A stretch of DNA of 64,000 nucleotides from Parasponia andersonii (taxonomy: Eukaryota > Streptophyta > Magnoliopsida > Rosales > Cannabaceae): NCBI GenBank assembly GCA_002914805.1, contig JXTB01000201.1:445146-509145 (forward strand), given 5' to 3'. The notes under the pieces are model-generated. The model did not search any database. It saw only the letters and a list, made by a program, of their open reading frames with translations, and was not told where the DNA came from. The position numbers and the translations under genes were made by a program. This document shows, piece after piece, positions 1 through 10,886 of this stretch; the stretch's first letter is position 1; each line of letters begins with the position of its first letter.

Positions 1-333
1 GATAATATCAATTCCCTACATAGCAAATGGCCATGGACTAGTCATTGAAGTTAAAGGAACATGTGGTTTTCTAGGAATGGTTGCAAACCGTTGACATTTA
101 TCGCATTTCCTAGCAAATTCCAATGTATCCTTCTTCATAGTTGGCCAAAAGTACCCTTGTCGAAGAATCTTATTTGCGAGCGTTTGCCCCCTAGAATGAT
201 TCCCACATATTCCTTCGTGAATTTCCCTCATAATGTAGCGTGCTTTTTTATCATTGATGCACAATAATAATGGCGAGCTGAAACTCCTTCGATAAAGTTG
301 CTCATCCTGGATGATATAGCGAGCCGCTTTCAT
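1..333 (-). pseudogene. integrase N-terminal fragment (element A)
   Basis: The reading frame from 333 down to 16 encodes the integrase zinc-binding domain of a gypsy element. The histidines lie in REIHEGICGNHSRG, the cysteine pair in CDKCQRF, with the typical YFWPTMKKD stretch between. In integrases this HHCC finger precedes the DDE catalytic core. The core is missing because the window ends. A TAG stop at about 13-15 replaces the tryptophan codon (TGG) that element C has there, just before the first catalytic aspartate segment GIDII. The frame is in phase with the RNase H frame to its right, interrupted only by a TAA near 350, so this was one polyprotein. Confidence 0.85.
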
Positions 334-351
334 GCGAAGCCGCCTTGCATC

Positions 352-2451
352 TTATTTATTTTCAGGGAGATCGCCGTTTTGTATATATCGCATTATGGGG
401 TCCATCCACGATGGTTCCTCATCAACTGGCATAATTACTTGGGGTTCAACCTCGATGCTCGGTGAGATAAGAAATTCAATAGGAACTACTTTCAATAATT
501 CTGCATCCTTCGTCGAAGCGAGCTTAGCGAGTGCATCTGCCCGGGTGTTTTTAATACGAGGAAAAAGTTGTATGTCATAAGTGTCGAACGCTAAGAACAA
601 CTGTTGCACCTTCTTCAAATAGGCCATCATTCTTTCTCCTCTCGCTTGATAATCACCCTTAACCTGACAGACGACCAGCTGGGAGTCGCTATACACCTCG
701 ATTACTTCGACCTTCATTTCCTGTGCGAGCTTTAGCCCAGCTATCAGTGCTTCGTATTCGGTCTCATTATTTGACGCTGGGAATTTGAAGCGAAGCGCAT
801 AATGAATATTGTGCCCCTCAGGACTGATTAAAACTATGCCCGCACTTGCTCCATTCTCATTCGATGACCCATCAACATAAAGCTTCCACAACTTTGATGT
901 ATCTGAGGCGGATTTCTCGAGTACTCCCGTGGGAAGATTGACGTCGTATGTAAATTCTGCAATAAAATCTGCGAGGGCTTGACCCTTTATAGCAGTGCGA
1001 GGTTGAAAATTGATGTCAAATTGACTCAATTCAACAGCCCACTTAAGCAGCCATCCTGACGTCTCAGGTTTCTGTAAGACCTGTTTCAGTGGAAAATTCG
1101 TGAAAACCCAGATAGAGTGAGCATGGAAGTAAGGTCGAAGCTTTCTTGATGCAATGACGAGTGCCAGCGCCAATTTTTCAATCTCTGGATATCTGGTTTC
1201 AGTATCAAGTAATCTTTTACTCACATAATACACAGGTCGCTGAATATTTGTCTCCTCACGAATTAATGCGGCACTCGTCGCATACTTAGAAACAACGAGA
1301 TATAGGCATAATTCTTCTCCCGGATTTGGTTTCGACAAGAGTAGAGGGGAACCCAAGTATTTTTTCAATTCTTGGAACGCCTGCTCGCATTTCTCTGTCC
1401 ACTCGAACCTTTTTGATCTCTTCAACACCTCAAAGAAAGGTTGGCATTTATCGGTTGATCTGGATACAAACCGACTTAGAGCAGCTACTCTTCCTGCTAG
1501 GCTTTGCATATCTCTGGGTTTACGAGGAGATTGCATATCAATCAACGCTTGTATCTTCTGAGGATTTGCTTCGATCCCTCGCTGGTTGACCATAAAACCC
1601 AGAAATTTTCCAGATCCTACTCCGAATGCACACTTCTGGGGAATTAGCTTCATCTGGAATCTCCGGAGGATTTTGAACATCTCATCAAGGTGCTTGATGT
1701 GATCTTCAGCTTTCTCCGACTTGACTAGCATATCATCGACGTATACCTCCATTGTCTTGCCAATTTGTTTTGTAAACATCATATTGACAAGATGTTGGTA
1801 GGTCGCTCCCGCATTGATAAGTCCGAAGGGCATCTTTTTATAGCAGTATAACCCTCGATCAGTGATGAACGAGATGTGTTCTTCATCTAGCTCGTACATG
1901 GGGATTTGGTTGTATCCTGAATACGCATCCATGAAGCTCAAAAGTTCATGCCTCGACGTCGGATCTACAAGCTGATCAATTCTCGGAAGAGGGAAGCTAT
2001 CTTTAGGACACGCCTTATTGAGATCGGTGAAATCAATACAGGTCCTCCACTTCCCATTAGGGTTTTACACCAAGACTGGATTTGCAAGCCAGTCAGGGTA
2101 AAAAGACTCTCTTATGAACCAAATTTTGAGCAACTTCTCCACCTCTTCCTTTAATGCGACGTAGCGTTCTGGATTCATGGCCCTTCTCTTTTATCGTACA
2201 GGCTTTTTTGACGGATCTATGTTAAGATGGTGGGATATGATCCTTGAATCAATCCCTACCATATCCGAATGCTGCCATGCAAAGACATCCAAATTAGACT
2301 TCAGAAAAGCGATCAATGAAGCTTGCACAGGTCCTTGAAACTCCGTTCCAGTCTTCAAAGTCCTGGAAGACAGATCGAATGATAAATCTTCCAGGTCTTC
2401 AAACGGGTCCAGTTCTGACTTCGTCAATTTCTCGAGGATCGAAGTCTTCAT
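352..2451 (-). pseudogene. reverse transcriptase and RNase H (element A pol)
   Basis: Copies the element RNA into DNA and removes the RNA strand. The longest open part is 352-1,941 (529 codons). It begins at the RT segment SFMDAYSGYNQIP, continues through GLYCYKKMPFGL to the catalytic YVDDMLVKS (a YxDD box), then the thumb/connection, then RNase H with DGSSNENG, NETEYEAL and YSDSQLV carrying the acidic residues and NTRADALAKLA at the end. The upstream RT part (fingers, CIDFTDLNKACPKDSF) lies at about 1,942-2,190 and is broken by TAA codons where element C has AAA (in VLVKKPNG) and a glutamine/arginine context (KPVR). The piece at 2,191-2,451 is the protease-RT linker and RT start. Not functional as it stands. 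Confidence 0.9.
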
Positions 2452-2454
2452 TGG

Positions 2455-2595
2455 TCGTTTCGACTGACGCTTTCACTGACGATTCGACTGACGCTTTATC
2501 CGCTGCCACGACTGACGCTTCATCCGCTGCCACAACTGACGCTTCATCCGCTGCCACGACTGATGCTTCGATAGCTTCCTCTGGCAGGTGGACCA
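2455..2595 (-). repeat. coding minisatellite between protease and RT (element A)
   Basis: On the minus strand the polyprotein linker contains tandem 8-residue units of the form ASVVAADE/K (24 bp), three near-perfect copies followed by decayed ones (ASVESSVK, ASVETT). Element C has the same region with more and more varied units (59,105-59,270). The copy number therefore differs between two copies of one family. Confidence 0.8.
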
Positions 2596-2665
2596 TCATT
2601 GTGCGGGACGTCGCATCCTTTGCTGCAAGTTTCAGCGAGTTGTTATAGCAAGTCCTTGCATCATA

Positions 2666-3253
2666 TTAATTTCCTCGCACTTCGCCTACCCCATGTTGGG
2701 TCGGAAACTTCATTATTAGATGGTAGATCGAGGTGACAGCTTGAAGTTCCCTTAATGTCGGTCTTCCTAGCACAGCATTGAAGGCAGATGAGCAATCTAC
2801 CACCAAAAACTGGGTCATTATCGATGAAACCCGTGGAAAGGTCCCAACGTTGACCATCAGTTCAATCATGCCCATAGGCATCAGGCTGTCACCAGTAAAA
2901 CCATAGAGTGGAGTGGCGGCAGACTTCAGGTCGCTCTCATTCAACCCCATCTTTTTGAAGGCGTCGAAGTATAGGATGTCCACAGCACTTCCGTTATCAA
3001 CCAATACTCGCCACAACTGTGTGCTTCCACAGTTAATTTTTATGACCAGCGCGTCATTATGCGGATAATGGACTTCCCTTACATCTTGCTCTGTGAAGGT
3101 AATATCCATTTCTGGTACTCGTTGAAGCTTGCGTGGTCGCTGATCAAGATGCATGACGTTGGTTAACGGCTGCTGTCGAGCTTCTCGTGCATATCTATCT
3201 TGTGCTCGCTTGGAATCTCCTCCAACATGCGGTCCTCCAAAAATAGTCCGCAC
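2666..3253 (-). CDS. retropepsin-type aspartic protease domain (element A)
   Basis: An open 195-codon frame encoding the retroelement aspartic protease that cuts the Gag-Pol polyprotein. The active site is VLVDNGSAVDIL, a D-x-G motif of the plant gypsy type, and the second conserved motif is AVLGRPTL about 80 residues later. PHNDALVI upstream is the usual lead-in for Tat elements. The same region in element C has lost AVLGR through a 28-bp deletion, so A preserves the better copy. It is one segment of a gag-pol reading frame whose neighbours are broken, so I do not expect a functional product. Confidence 0.82.
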   Translation of the reverse strand: MRTIFGGPHVGGDSKRAQDRYAREARQQPLTNVMHLDQRPRKLQRVPEMDITFTEQDVREVHYPHNDALVIKINCGSTQLWRVLVDNGSAVDILYFDAFKKMGLNESDLKSAATPLYGFTGDSLMPMGMIELMVNVGTFPRVSSIMTQFLVVDCSSAFNAVLGRPTLRELQAVTSIYHLIMKFPTQHGVGEVRGN

Positions 3254-5047
3254 CTCACGCTGAATTTCTGGAGGTCGCTGTAGGTCTTCTTCTCACCTCT
3301 CGTCGCTCTGCCTGGTGTACTACCACAATCGTCCCTCTCTAATCAGCCTTTCAATTTCATCTTTCAGGGCAAAGCTATTATTAGTATCATGCCTAATATC
3401 ATTGTGATATCGGCAAAACTTGTTGGGGTCGCGCTTTGCCCTGTCCCGCTTCATTGGTTCTGGTTGTCGGAATCCCTCCTTTATGGTTTGTGACCGCATA
3501 GATATGATCTATGGGCGCGTTCAATTCAGTGTGATTATTAAACCTCATGGGAGCTTTTAAAATCTCCTGCCTTTAGGTCTAGGCTGATTCTCATTTGTCT
3601 GTTCATTATTCCTCTTATTTTTCTTATTACCGCTGTTGTTGGTAATGACCGCATCTTTAGTCGCATTTGTTCTTCCTCCTTTTTTAGTCTTTTGTAGATT
3701 CTCGCGTGAAGATTCTAACCTCAGATGCCGACCAACTCTTCGATAGAAGTCTTCGAGGGTTCTACACTCTCACTCCAATAATTCCTCCCAGAGTTTTGTT
3801 TCTAGTCGCACCCCAGCCATCATATGAGTAAGAACTCCTCCTTCAGGTGGGTTGTTGACCTTTGCTAGTTCTGAAGTAAATCGATTGAGATAAGACCATA
3901 GAGTCTCCTCTGGACCTTGCCAGATTGCAGACAAACTAACGAGCGGAACAGTGAAATTCTTTGCGGCTTAAAACTGTCTTAAGAACGCCGTCTGTAATTG
4001 TTGCCAGAACGAAATTGAACCGGATTTAAGTCCTCAAAACCACTTCTTCGCTGCTTCCGAGAGTATTACAGTGAAACATCTACAGCGTGCATGATCACTA
4101 ACCTGATGAAGTTCCATCAAGTCACTGAAGTGATCCATATGTTCCTGTGGATCAGTTTTCCCATCAAAAGTGTTAATGGTGGGAAGTCTGAATCCAGTGA
4201 GAAGGGCTGCAGCTCGAACCTCCTCGCTGAATGGCGACTGACGATACCCATCAGCGAGCTCATCGTCCCAGCCAGCAAGTGCGTCTAATGCGATCCTTAA
4301 ATTGTGAACATCGATGTTTAGAGGAAAAGCATCATCCCTTGCTGGCAGTAAAAGCGACCTTCGTTCGTTATCCTGTTTCATGGTGGGTTGGTCAGGTAGA
4401 GTCTTCTACGACCTGTGAGTGGAATCCAGTGAAATAGTGTGACGAGACCGACTTTGGTCGTTGTGATGCGATACAGATCGATCATGACTACGTCGTCGCT
4501 CCAAATACTGTCTTAAGTCTGTAGGATCTTGTCTTGACTCTCTGCTAATTCTTTTGAAGATGCTTCTTGATGGTCGTCTTTGTTCGCCGCTCAAGCGATC
4601 TTGACTATTAGTGGATTTTTGGGAAGGTTGTACACGATCACGGTTCGTACTTGAACTCTCCGTACCAGACTCTGGAGGCAAGTTTGCGACCTTGTCTTTC
4701 CCTTTGGAGGTGCGATCTTCATGACGCTCTTGCTGAGTTCTTGACTGGCCGCATATTCTCGTCTCTAGGATCTGTATTCCTTTCTCAGGTAATTGAGTAG
4801 GACGTTCGTGTTATGGTGGGGTCACCATCTGCCCTTTAGCAAGTCGTCGCAGGGTGTCATTGATCTGGTTAGTGACTTGCTGAAGGTTCACAAGCGTCTC
4901 CTCCATACGATCCTGTCTCTGGCAAAGGTTCTCTGTTACCATCATAGTAGGCTGATCCGGAGCAGGGGTTGCCTGTGTAGCAGTAGTACTTTGAGGTTGG
5001 TTTTGGCTAGTTCCGGTGACTCTGGTAGTGTTTCTAGTGTTTGCCAT
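3254..5047 (-). pseudogene. gag (element A)
   Basis: Capsid and nucleocapsid protein gene, degenerate. It starts at an ATG at 5,047 (MANTRNTTRV). The first open block ends at a TAA near 4,808 directly after MVTPP; element C has the same stop. Later blocks at 4,406-4,681 (Arg/Ser-rich) and 4,034-4,381 contain the retrotransposon gag domain (IDVHNLRIALDALAGWDDEL, then LPTINTFDGKTDPQEHMDHF). Around 3,345-3,450 lies the C-terminal knuckle CRYHNDIRHDTNNSF, in which the last cysteine has become serine and a conserved glycine arginine relative to element C (CRYHNDIGHDTNNCF). Several further stops lie between 3,300 and 4,030. Confidence 0.82.
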
Positions 5048-5088
5048 TATTGAAAAAGTGGAATTTGACAAATTTTTCTGCCGGGATA

Positions 5089-5106
5089 GCCCTCATTCTA
5101 GCGCCA
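5089..5106 (-). other. primer-binding site (element A)
   Basis: Immediately inside the 5' LTR, two bases after its CA end, the minus strand reads TGGCGCTAGAATGAGGG. A TGG start next to the LTR is the complement of a tRNA 3' CCA end, where minus-strand cDNA synthesis is primed. I do not assign the tRNA. Confidence 0.7.
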
Positions 5107-5108
5107 AT

Positions 5109-5750
5109 TGTTGATGGAGGTTTTATCAATAATAAATTTAGAAACAATTTAGAGATGTGGCTTGTGCTAATTGAGTTAATAATCAAAGCAAATAAAGAGA
5201 GAGGATTTTATAGTGGTTCAGCTCCGAAAAAGATGAGCCTACGTCCACTGTTCTTCCACTATTTTTATGGTGAATTACAAGCACTCAAGGTTACAATGTC
5301 TCGTCTGGAAATTGGAAAAACTGAAAAGCAATTGGAATATTCAAAACTTGATCCCCTTTCGGAACATTGAGTCCCCTTTTATATAGGTAAAGGTAACCCT
5401 ATGTCCCTATGATCCTAATTGTATAAATGGGTAACTATACAATCGGGTAACATAAATTAGGTAACAACATAATTAGATAACCACTCAAAACAGATAACTG
5501 GTTGATCATAAATAGGAGATTTCTGTTTCCTTTTCCTTGTAGGTTTCCTGTTTGACATAGCATATACTTGTTTCCTTATTCTTTTGAAAGAGGTCGCCCA
5601 CCACCTATACAGAGAAGGTCGCACATACTTATGCAAAAGAGACTACACGGAGGAGGTCGCATATAACCTGTGGAAGAGGTCGCACATAACCATCACGGAG
5701 GAGGTCGAACTTAACCCTTATACGACCTTAGGATTTTAGACCGCACAACA
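5109..5750 (-). repeat. 5' LTR of element A
   Basis: A 642-bp LTR bounded by TGTTG (at 5,750 on the minus strand) and CAACA (at 5,109). By eye it is about 90% identical to the 646-bp LTR at 55,947-56,592. A TATA-like CTATATAAAAGGGG sits at about 5,373-5,387 on the minus strand and would be the element promoter. Upstream, the U3 part has several diverged copies of a short unit centred on GTGCGACCTC followed by TTCC or CTCC, which could be enhancer-like repeats. Confidence 0.9.
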
Positions 5751-7689
5751 GAAGGCACAATATGTTCATCGATAATTTCAAAATTTTAATCTAACTAAAA
5801 AGATTTTTAACCTTTTTAAAGTTTTTTTTAAAAGATGATTGATTTTATCAAATGTATTCGAAGGGGTGTGTTAAGAAGTAACATTCCCTAAAGAACAAAG
5901 ATTCTAGTTATATGAAGTTTATTTTGTCCATTTACATTATTTTATACATAGATATTTTTGTCACAAAATAATTTTTAGACAAGGAATGGGAAGAGGAAAA
6001 AAGAAGTAGTACGAAAAATCGTATTTATACCTAATTTAAATAGACCTTGTCATCACGCTAAGCCACAATTGATATCTCTAGACTGAAGTTTGTACACTTA
6101 CCATTTTTCTTAATTAAAAAAAATATGTATTTAGAAAACAAGATAAATGTTTCATTCAATTCATATTTTGTTATATTATTGTATGACTCTAGAATTATGT
6201 CTGGTATGAGATTCAAATACTATTTTGAAGATTTGGAAACTGTTTTATCCTAATAAATTATTCAGATAAAATATATTTATAGATTTGAAGGATAGCATTT
6301 AAATCATATACCAAATGCGCTTTTTTTCTTTTTTCTTTCTCTAAGATTGCGTTTGGAAACAGGAAAATAGCAGGAAAAAGGGGAAAGAAAACAAAAGAAA
6401 TTTACTTTCTCTTGTTTGGTAACCAAAGCAAGTCAGGGAAAAAAAATGTCTCAAGAAAAGTTTAAAAAAAAATTATAAAGAATCAAGGGATTTCAAATTC
6501 CTAAACAATAGGTGAGAAAATGAAAATACTTAGACCATTGCTTGCTCATTCTAATTTCTACTTTCTTTCACATGTTTATCTGTCTCTGTTTCCCACTCTC
6601 CATCTTTGTGATTTGATTTTTTACACACACTTTCTCATCATTTCCCCTTCTTTATGTCCTTTCTTTCCCTCTCCTTTATGTCTCTCACCTCTCTATCTAC
6701 ATTTACCCTTCTTTCTCTCTCTCTCTCTCTCCACTCATTCTATTCCTTCCCTTTCTCTTTCATGCTCTCTCTTATCTAACTAATTAGGGATGACAATATA
6801 ATTTATGGTTAATTTTATAAAAATAAAATTAATTGTAATTTTTTATCATTAAATTTATATGTTTTTGAGTAATTTTAATATAGATTTTTGTTAATTTAAG
6901 TTTGTTTTATTTTATTCAGTTTAAATTTAGTTTTTTTTTAAAATTTTATGCTACTTTATTAGATTCAGTTATTTAATTTAATTTAAGTTAATTTAATTAG
7001 TTTAAGTTAATTTAATTTTATTTGATTCGGGTAAAGAGAAAAAAAAAAAAAAAAAAAGAAGAAAAAGAATTCGGAATTAGGACCGCCAGGTGTGCGAGTA
7101 TGGAATAGGAGTGAACACGCTATGTCCAACTGTTCGATAAAGTTGTCGGACCACTCAGATAGCGCTTGAGTGCAAGCGTGGCAGAGGCGAGTAATGGGAC
7201 TAACAGACATGTGGGGCCCACGTAATTACGAGGTGTCAGCCGTGTTGGATCTGGTGTGGCACATTGTTGCTACACCCCGGTTTGTACTATAATGAAACTG
7301 CGCTACAACATATGGAATAAAATTTGATTTAATTAACTAAAATATTTAAATAGAGTTAGTCTTGGTGAAATCAGAGATCCTACGTTTTAGTCTTTTGAAG
7401 TCTCCTTTATTTTATTTTGCCTTGATCTATTTCTTTTTAGTTATTTATTTTATTTCACCATAATTTTTTTGAATTTATTTTCAAATAAAGCTAGAGTTAA
7501 AATAATTTTAGTACTTAATAAATACAATTCTAGTAAGAACGATACTTTATTTATCATTATATTATTTGTTTTTTGCAATTTCGTATACTTGCAAATTTTT
7601 TACAACACTAATGATTACAGGCATTTGTGATTATCTGATTTAAATAAGTAGGAGAAAAAACCGCTCAAGTAAAAAAAATGACTGGAACA

Positions 7690-8115
7690 GGAAATAATCG
7701 CAGCATTAGTTTGCGGGTATGGTGTGGGGATGGTATTAACATAATTCTCACTGTACCCGCCCCGATATATATATTCGTATAAAAAATAATTATACATAAA
7801 TATTTATTTAATTTTACATTACCTATATTCATATGTCTTTGGTAAAAATAATGATTTTAGAGAGATATATATACTTATATATTTGAATTTTAGAATTTGA
7901 AAATTATTTAATATATTGTTGTGTTTAACTTTTGTCAATTATAAATTAAATTTTTTTCTTATGTTGTCATTATCAATGAGTAACGAGTGACTATAGTTTT
8001 CTTCCTATATTATCCCCACATCTAAAAGAATGATTAATGAGGCGAGTATAGTATTACGATTGGCCTTCGGAACAGGAACAGAAATTGAAAAACCATTCCC
8101 AATATGCTCCATTGT
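7690..8115 (+). repeat. dispersed AT-rich repeat, copy 1
   Basis: Homologous by eye to 51,430-51,880. Shared blocks include TTTGAATTT.AAAATTTG, GTTTAA.TTTT.TCAATTATAA, and after the AT-rich core a second block ending in ATTGAAAAACC followed by GTCGTTCCTA. The left side here has GGGGATGG and GTACCCGCCCCG, the sort of sequence seen in hAT-like MITEs. Class not certain. Confidence 0.55.
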
Positions 8116-8188
8116 CGTTCCTAGAGCCAACTCTTCTATTTGATACCCCTCTTCCTCTTCTTTTTCTACATTCATTTTATATGAATAG

Positions 8189-8189
<1 letters not shown>

Positions 8190-8218
<29 letters not shown>
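8190..8218. repeat. TA microsatellite
   Basis: About fourteen uninterrupted AT dinucleotides. Similar tracts at 13,462-13,486, 32,105-32,120, 32,793-32,816 and 37,876-37,891 each adjoin a transposon insertion; this one does not. Confidence 0.9.
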
Positions 8219-8221
<3 letters not shown>

Positions 8222-8447
8222 AACAATACGTTAGTCTGGGACCTTTCTTGCTAATAATTTCCATCGTTAATATTTTTAAATAATTCTTTCTTCATATAAT
8301 TTTGCATTGGTTTGAATTTTTTTTCTTGGTTATTTTTTCTTCAACAACCAAACAAGAGAAAAATATGAATTAGGAATTAAATTTTTTTCCTCATCATTTT
8401 TTTTCACTTAATTTTCCCTTAATTATTCTTTCTCTAGTACTTTCTAC

Positions 8448-9116
8448 TAGAGATGTAAAGTGAGTTTGGCTGCATTTGATAAGTCCACACGGATTTTATA
8501 CTAAACTTAGGCCCAACCGGCTTAAAATGTGGACCTAGTGGACCTGACCCATATTCTTATTAAGGGGCTCGACATGACCCATAGGCCCGACCCACGTTTC
8601 ATGTAGGCCTAAGTGAGTCCTGCTTATGCAGGCCGAATGTTATTATTATATGCATTAAAATATCAAGTATAAGCTTATGTGGGCTAAAATATGAACCTAA
8701 GACTCGTTCATATTCTTTTAAAATTTAAATAAATTAAAAATAAACAAAAACGACTAAATAAATAATATTAAAAGTATATAGATAAAAATATTTAATTAAG
8801 ATTCTCTAAAATTTAAATTAAGAAATATATTTTTAATTATATATAAAATGAATAAATGTAGGCTAGTATAAATATAAATCTAACTAGGCCTGACTTATTG
8901 GCCTATTAATGAGGCCCAATCAATCCTTACTATATGTAATTGACCGAATCAGCTAGGCCTGACTTATTGGCCTATTAATGAGGCCCAATCAATCCTTATT
9001 ATATGTAATTGACCGAATCAGACTCACATTAATGTGGGTCAGATCGAACTAGTATTGTATTTTATTTTTTGAAATGTGGGATGACCCATAAAATCCAACT
9101 CACATTGATATTTCTA
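8448..9116. mobile_element. hAT-like MITE candidate
   Basis: The ends look like imperfect inverted repeats: left TAGAGATGTAAAGTGAGTTT, right (reverse complement) TAGAAATATCAATGTGAGTT. The interior is rich in GGCCCGACCC-type words, common in plant MITEs of this kind. I could not find a clean 8-bp target duplication, so the boundaries and class are tentative. Confidence 0.4.
8884..9021. repeat. 69-bp tandem duplication
   Basis: Two adjacent 69-bp copies (8,884-8,952 and 8,953-9,021) beginning CTAGGCCTGACTTATTGGCC and differing at one base (C to T). Near identity means the duplication is recent compared with the surrounding decay. Confidence 0.92.
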
Positions 9117-10886
9117 TTTTTCAAGTTCCAAATAAAATCTAAAAATATAAGGAAAATAAAAAAAAAAGTTTGTTATTTTTTGTTATTTTTTTTATTCTTT
9201 TGATATGCTAGCCATATAAATTTGGTCACTATTTGAATTCAGGAAATAACTTTTTTGAAAACAAAAACCAAATTATAATTAAATATTGTTTAGTTATATC
9301 CTCCCTAAATTACTTTCTCTAAATTCTAAAAAAAAAAAGAAAAAAGAAATTACTTTCTCTAACGTAATACATATAGAATAATATATATTGTTGCTTTAGC
9401 GGTGGTAGTTTCGAATTATTGTGTAGTTTACTTTTCTATGTTGACTGTGGCCTTGATTTATCTCTGGTTTAGTCGGCTGAATTGGAGGTGATTCTTCATT
9501 CTCACTACGCCGCCAGGTGATTTGACGCCACGCACACGTGTGTACATTATATGTGGCCCTTTGACATATGTGACATGCTGTGGAGCAAGCCGTTATAATA
9601 TGTTCCTCGTTGTTTTAACGTTACATCATTATTGATTAAATTTTCAATCTTATCTACGTGCCTGTTTAGATGTGTCACATCCATATCTGCACAAAATTCA
9701 AGACTGTTCGTTCCTAATTTCCTAATTCAGCACTTCGGCATGGATCAAATTAGCATGTTTTTATGAGTCGGCAGCCAAAAGAATGGTTGGCACTTAACTA
9801 TGTCATGGTTCGCCCATAGGTCATTCCCATACGTTTGTGGGCCCTCAAAGGTCTCACTTTTTCACCCAAAGACTATAATTACATCTATCTAGCATAGATT
9901 TCCCTTTTAATTAAATTAAGACGCCCCAAAAGTTCATAAAAAGCAGCAAACAAAGTCATGAAAACCAAAGAAAACAGCCCTAAAAGGGGGTTTCACGTAA
10001 TCATACCAAAACATTTCTTTTAACTAAAATACTCCGACAATAACTCAGCAAAATCCAATAGAAAAAAAGCTCAAGCAGGTTGGAAAAAAAAAAAAAAAAA
10101 CCTACATTGCTATACAAACGTACACAAAAATGATAAAAAGCATGCACAAGGAACGTGTCCCTGATTATCAAAAAGGCAAAACAAAAAAAATCTAGACAAA
10201 ATGTTTCACCAATTTTTGGAGCGCATGCTAGAGCTACATACGGCTATCAACCACATAGTTTCCTTCACGAAGGACTTGAGAGAAACACATATTCATCTTA
10301 CTTATTTAGAAAAGACATAATTACCAGTTATTACGATTTGTGAGGACTATTGGATTTCTATTCATTTATGAGAATTTCTCGGAGATTTTTTTTTGTAAGA
10401 TAAGATTTTCGATAGAGGTCTTGTATATTTATGGAGTTATGTTTTATGTTTATGTGGTGCACATCATTATTTTTCATGAAACTATAAACCGTACTGATTA
10501 GTCGCATATTTGGTTAATGGAGTCTCATAGCATTAGAATAGAAAGGCTTATAATTCCTAGTTTAAATTTTAAACAAAGAATCCTCGTTAATTTAGAATTT
10601 GTTTCCTTCCTGCAATGTACCTAAGTTCTTTTGCATTCCTTAGTCAAAGGAGAGTTTTAAATATACTCTATTTTATATTCTTTATCTTATAACTTGACAT
10701 GTAAATTTTATTATCAAGCTTAATATTTCAATAATATAATAAATTACATAAAAATTCACGTGTTAAAAAATCTCTCAAAGTGCAAAAGAATATGAAATAT
10801 AGTGCATTAGGAGTTTCTCTTTCAGAAAATTAGGCTCTACATAACATATATACCAATTCTTAATTTTTCTTTTACTAAAAAATATA
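9117..10886. other. spacer, no gene seen
   Basis: AT-rich with A/T runs. A GC-richer island at about 9,480-9,560 contains GCACACGTGTGTAC (a G-box-like palindromic core), and 9,780-9,870 is also less AT-rich. I see no coding sequence after either island. Confidence 0.55.

Larger units (their letters stand above)
1..5750 (-). mobile_element. Ty3/gypsy LTR retrotransposon, Tat lineage (element A), partial
   Basis: Seen: reading on the minus strand from 5,750 leftwards there is a 5' LTR, primer-binding site, gag, aspartic protease, reverse transcriptase, RNase H and the start of integrase. That order (integrase after RNase H) defines Ty3/gypsy. The element is cut by the window start inside integrase, so the 3' LTR is not visible. 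The plus-strand element at 55,947-64,000 is a close relative that carries an antisense gene after pol, which places the family in the Tat lineage. Stops in gag, RT and integrase show it is inactive. The five bases outside the LTR are GAAGG; the matching target duplication would lie off-window. Confidence 0.93.
5751..8447. other. AT-rich spacer, no gene seen
   Basis: No coding region I can support. The stretch holds poly-A/T runs, a pyrimidine-rich tract at about 6,640-6,775, and a GC-richer island at about 7,070-7,290 with GTGGGGCCCACG. The island reads like promoter or hypomethylated DNA but is not followed by a gene. A dispersed repeat at 7,690-8,115 and a TA microsatellite at 8,190-8,218 are listed separately. 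The short ORFs here are low-complexity. Confidence 0.6.

Noticed and set aside
6346-6800. Possible MITE beginning GCGTTTGGAAACAGG
   Set aside because: No inverted partner end or target duplication could be found.
8005-8226. Minus-strand ORF starting in the TA tract
   Set aside because: The first residues are just translated (TA)n, and the rest lies in a dispersed repeat.
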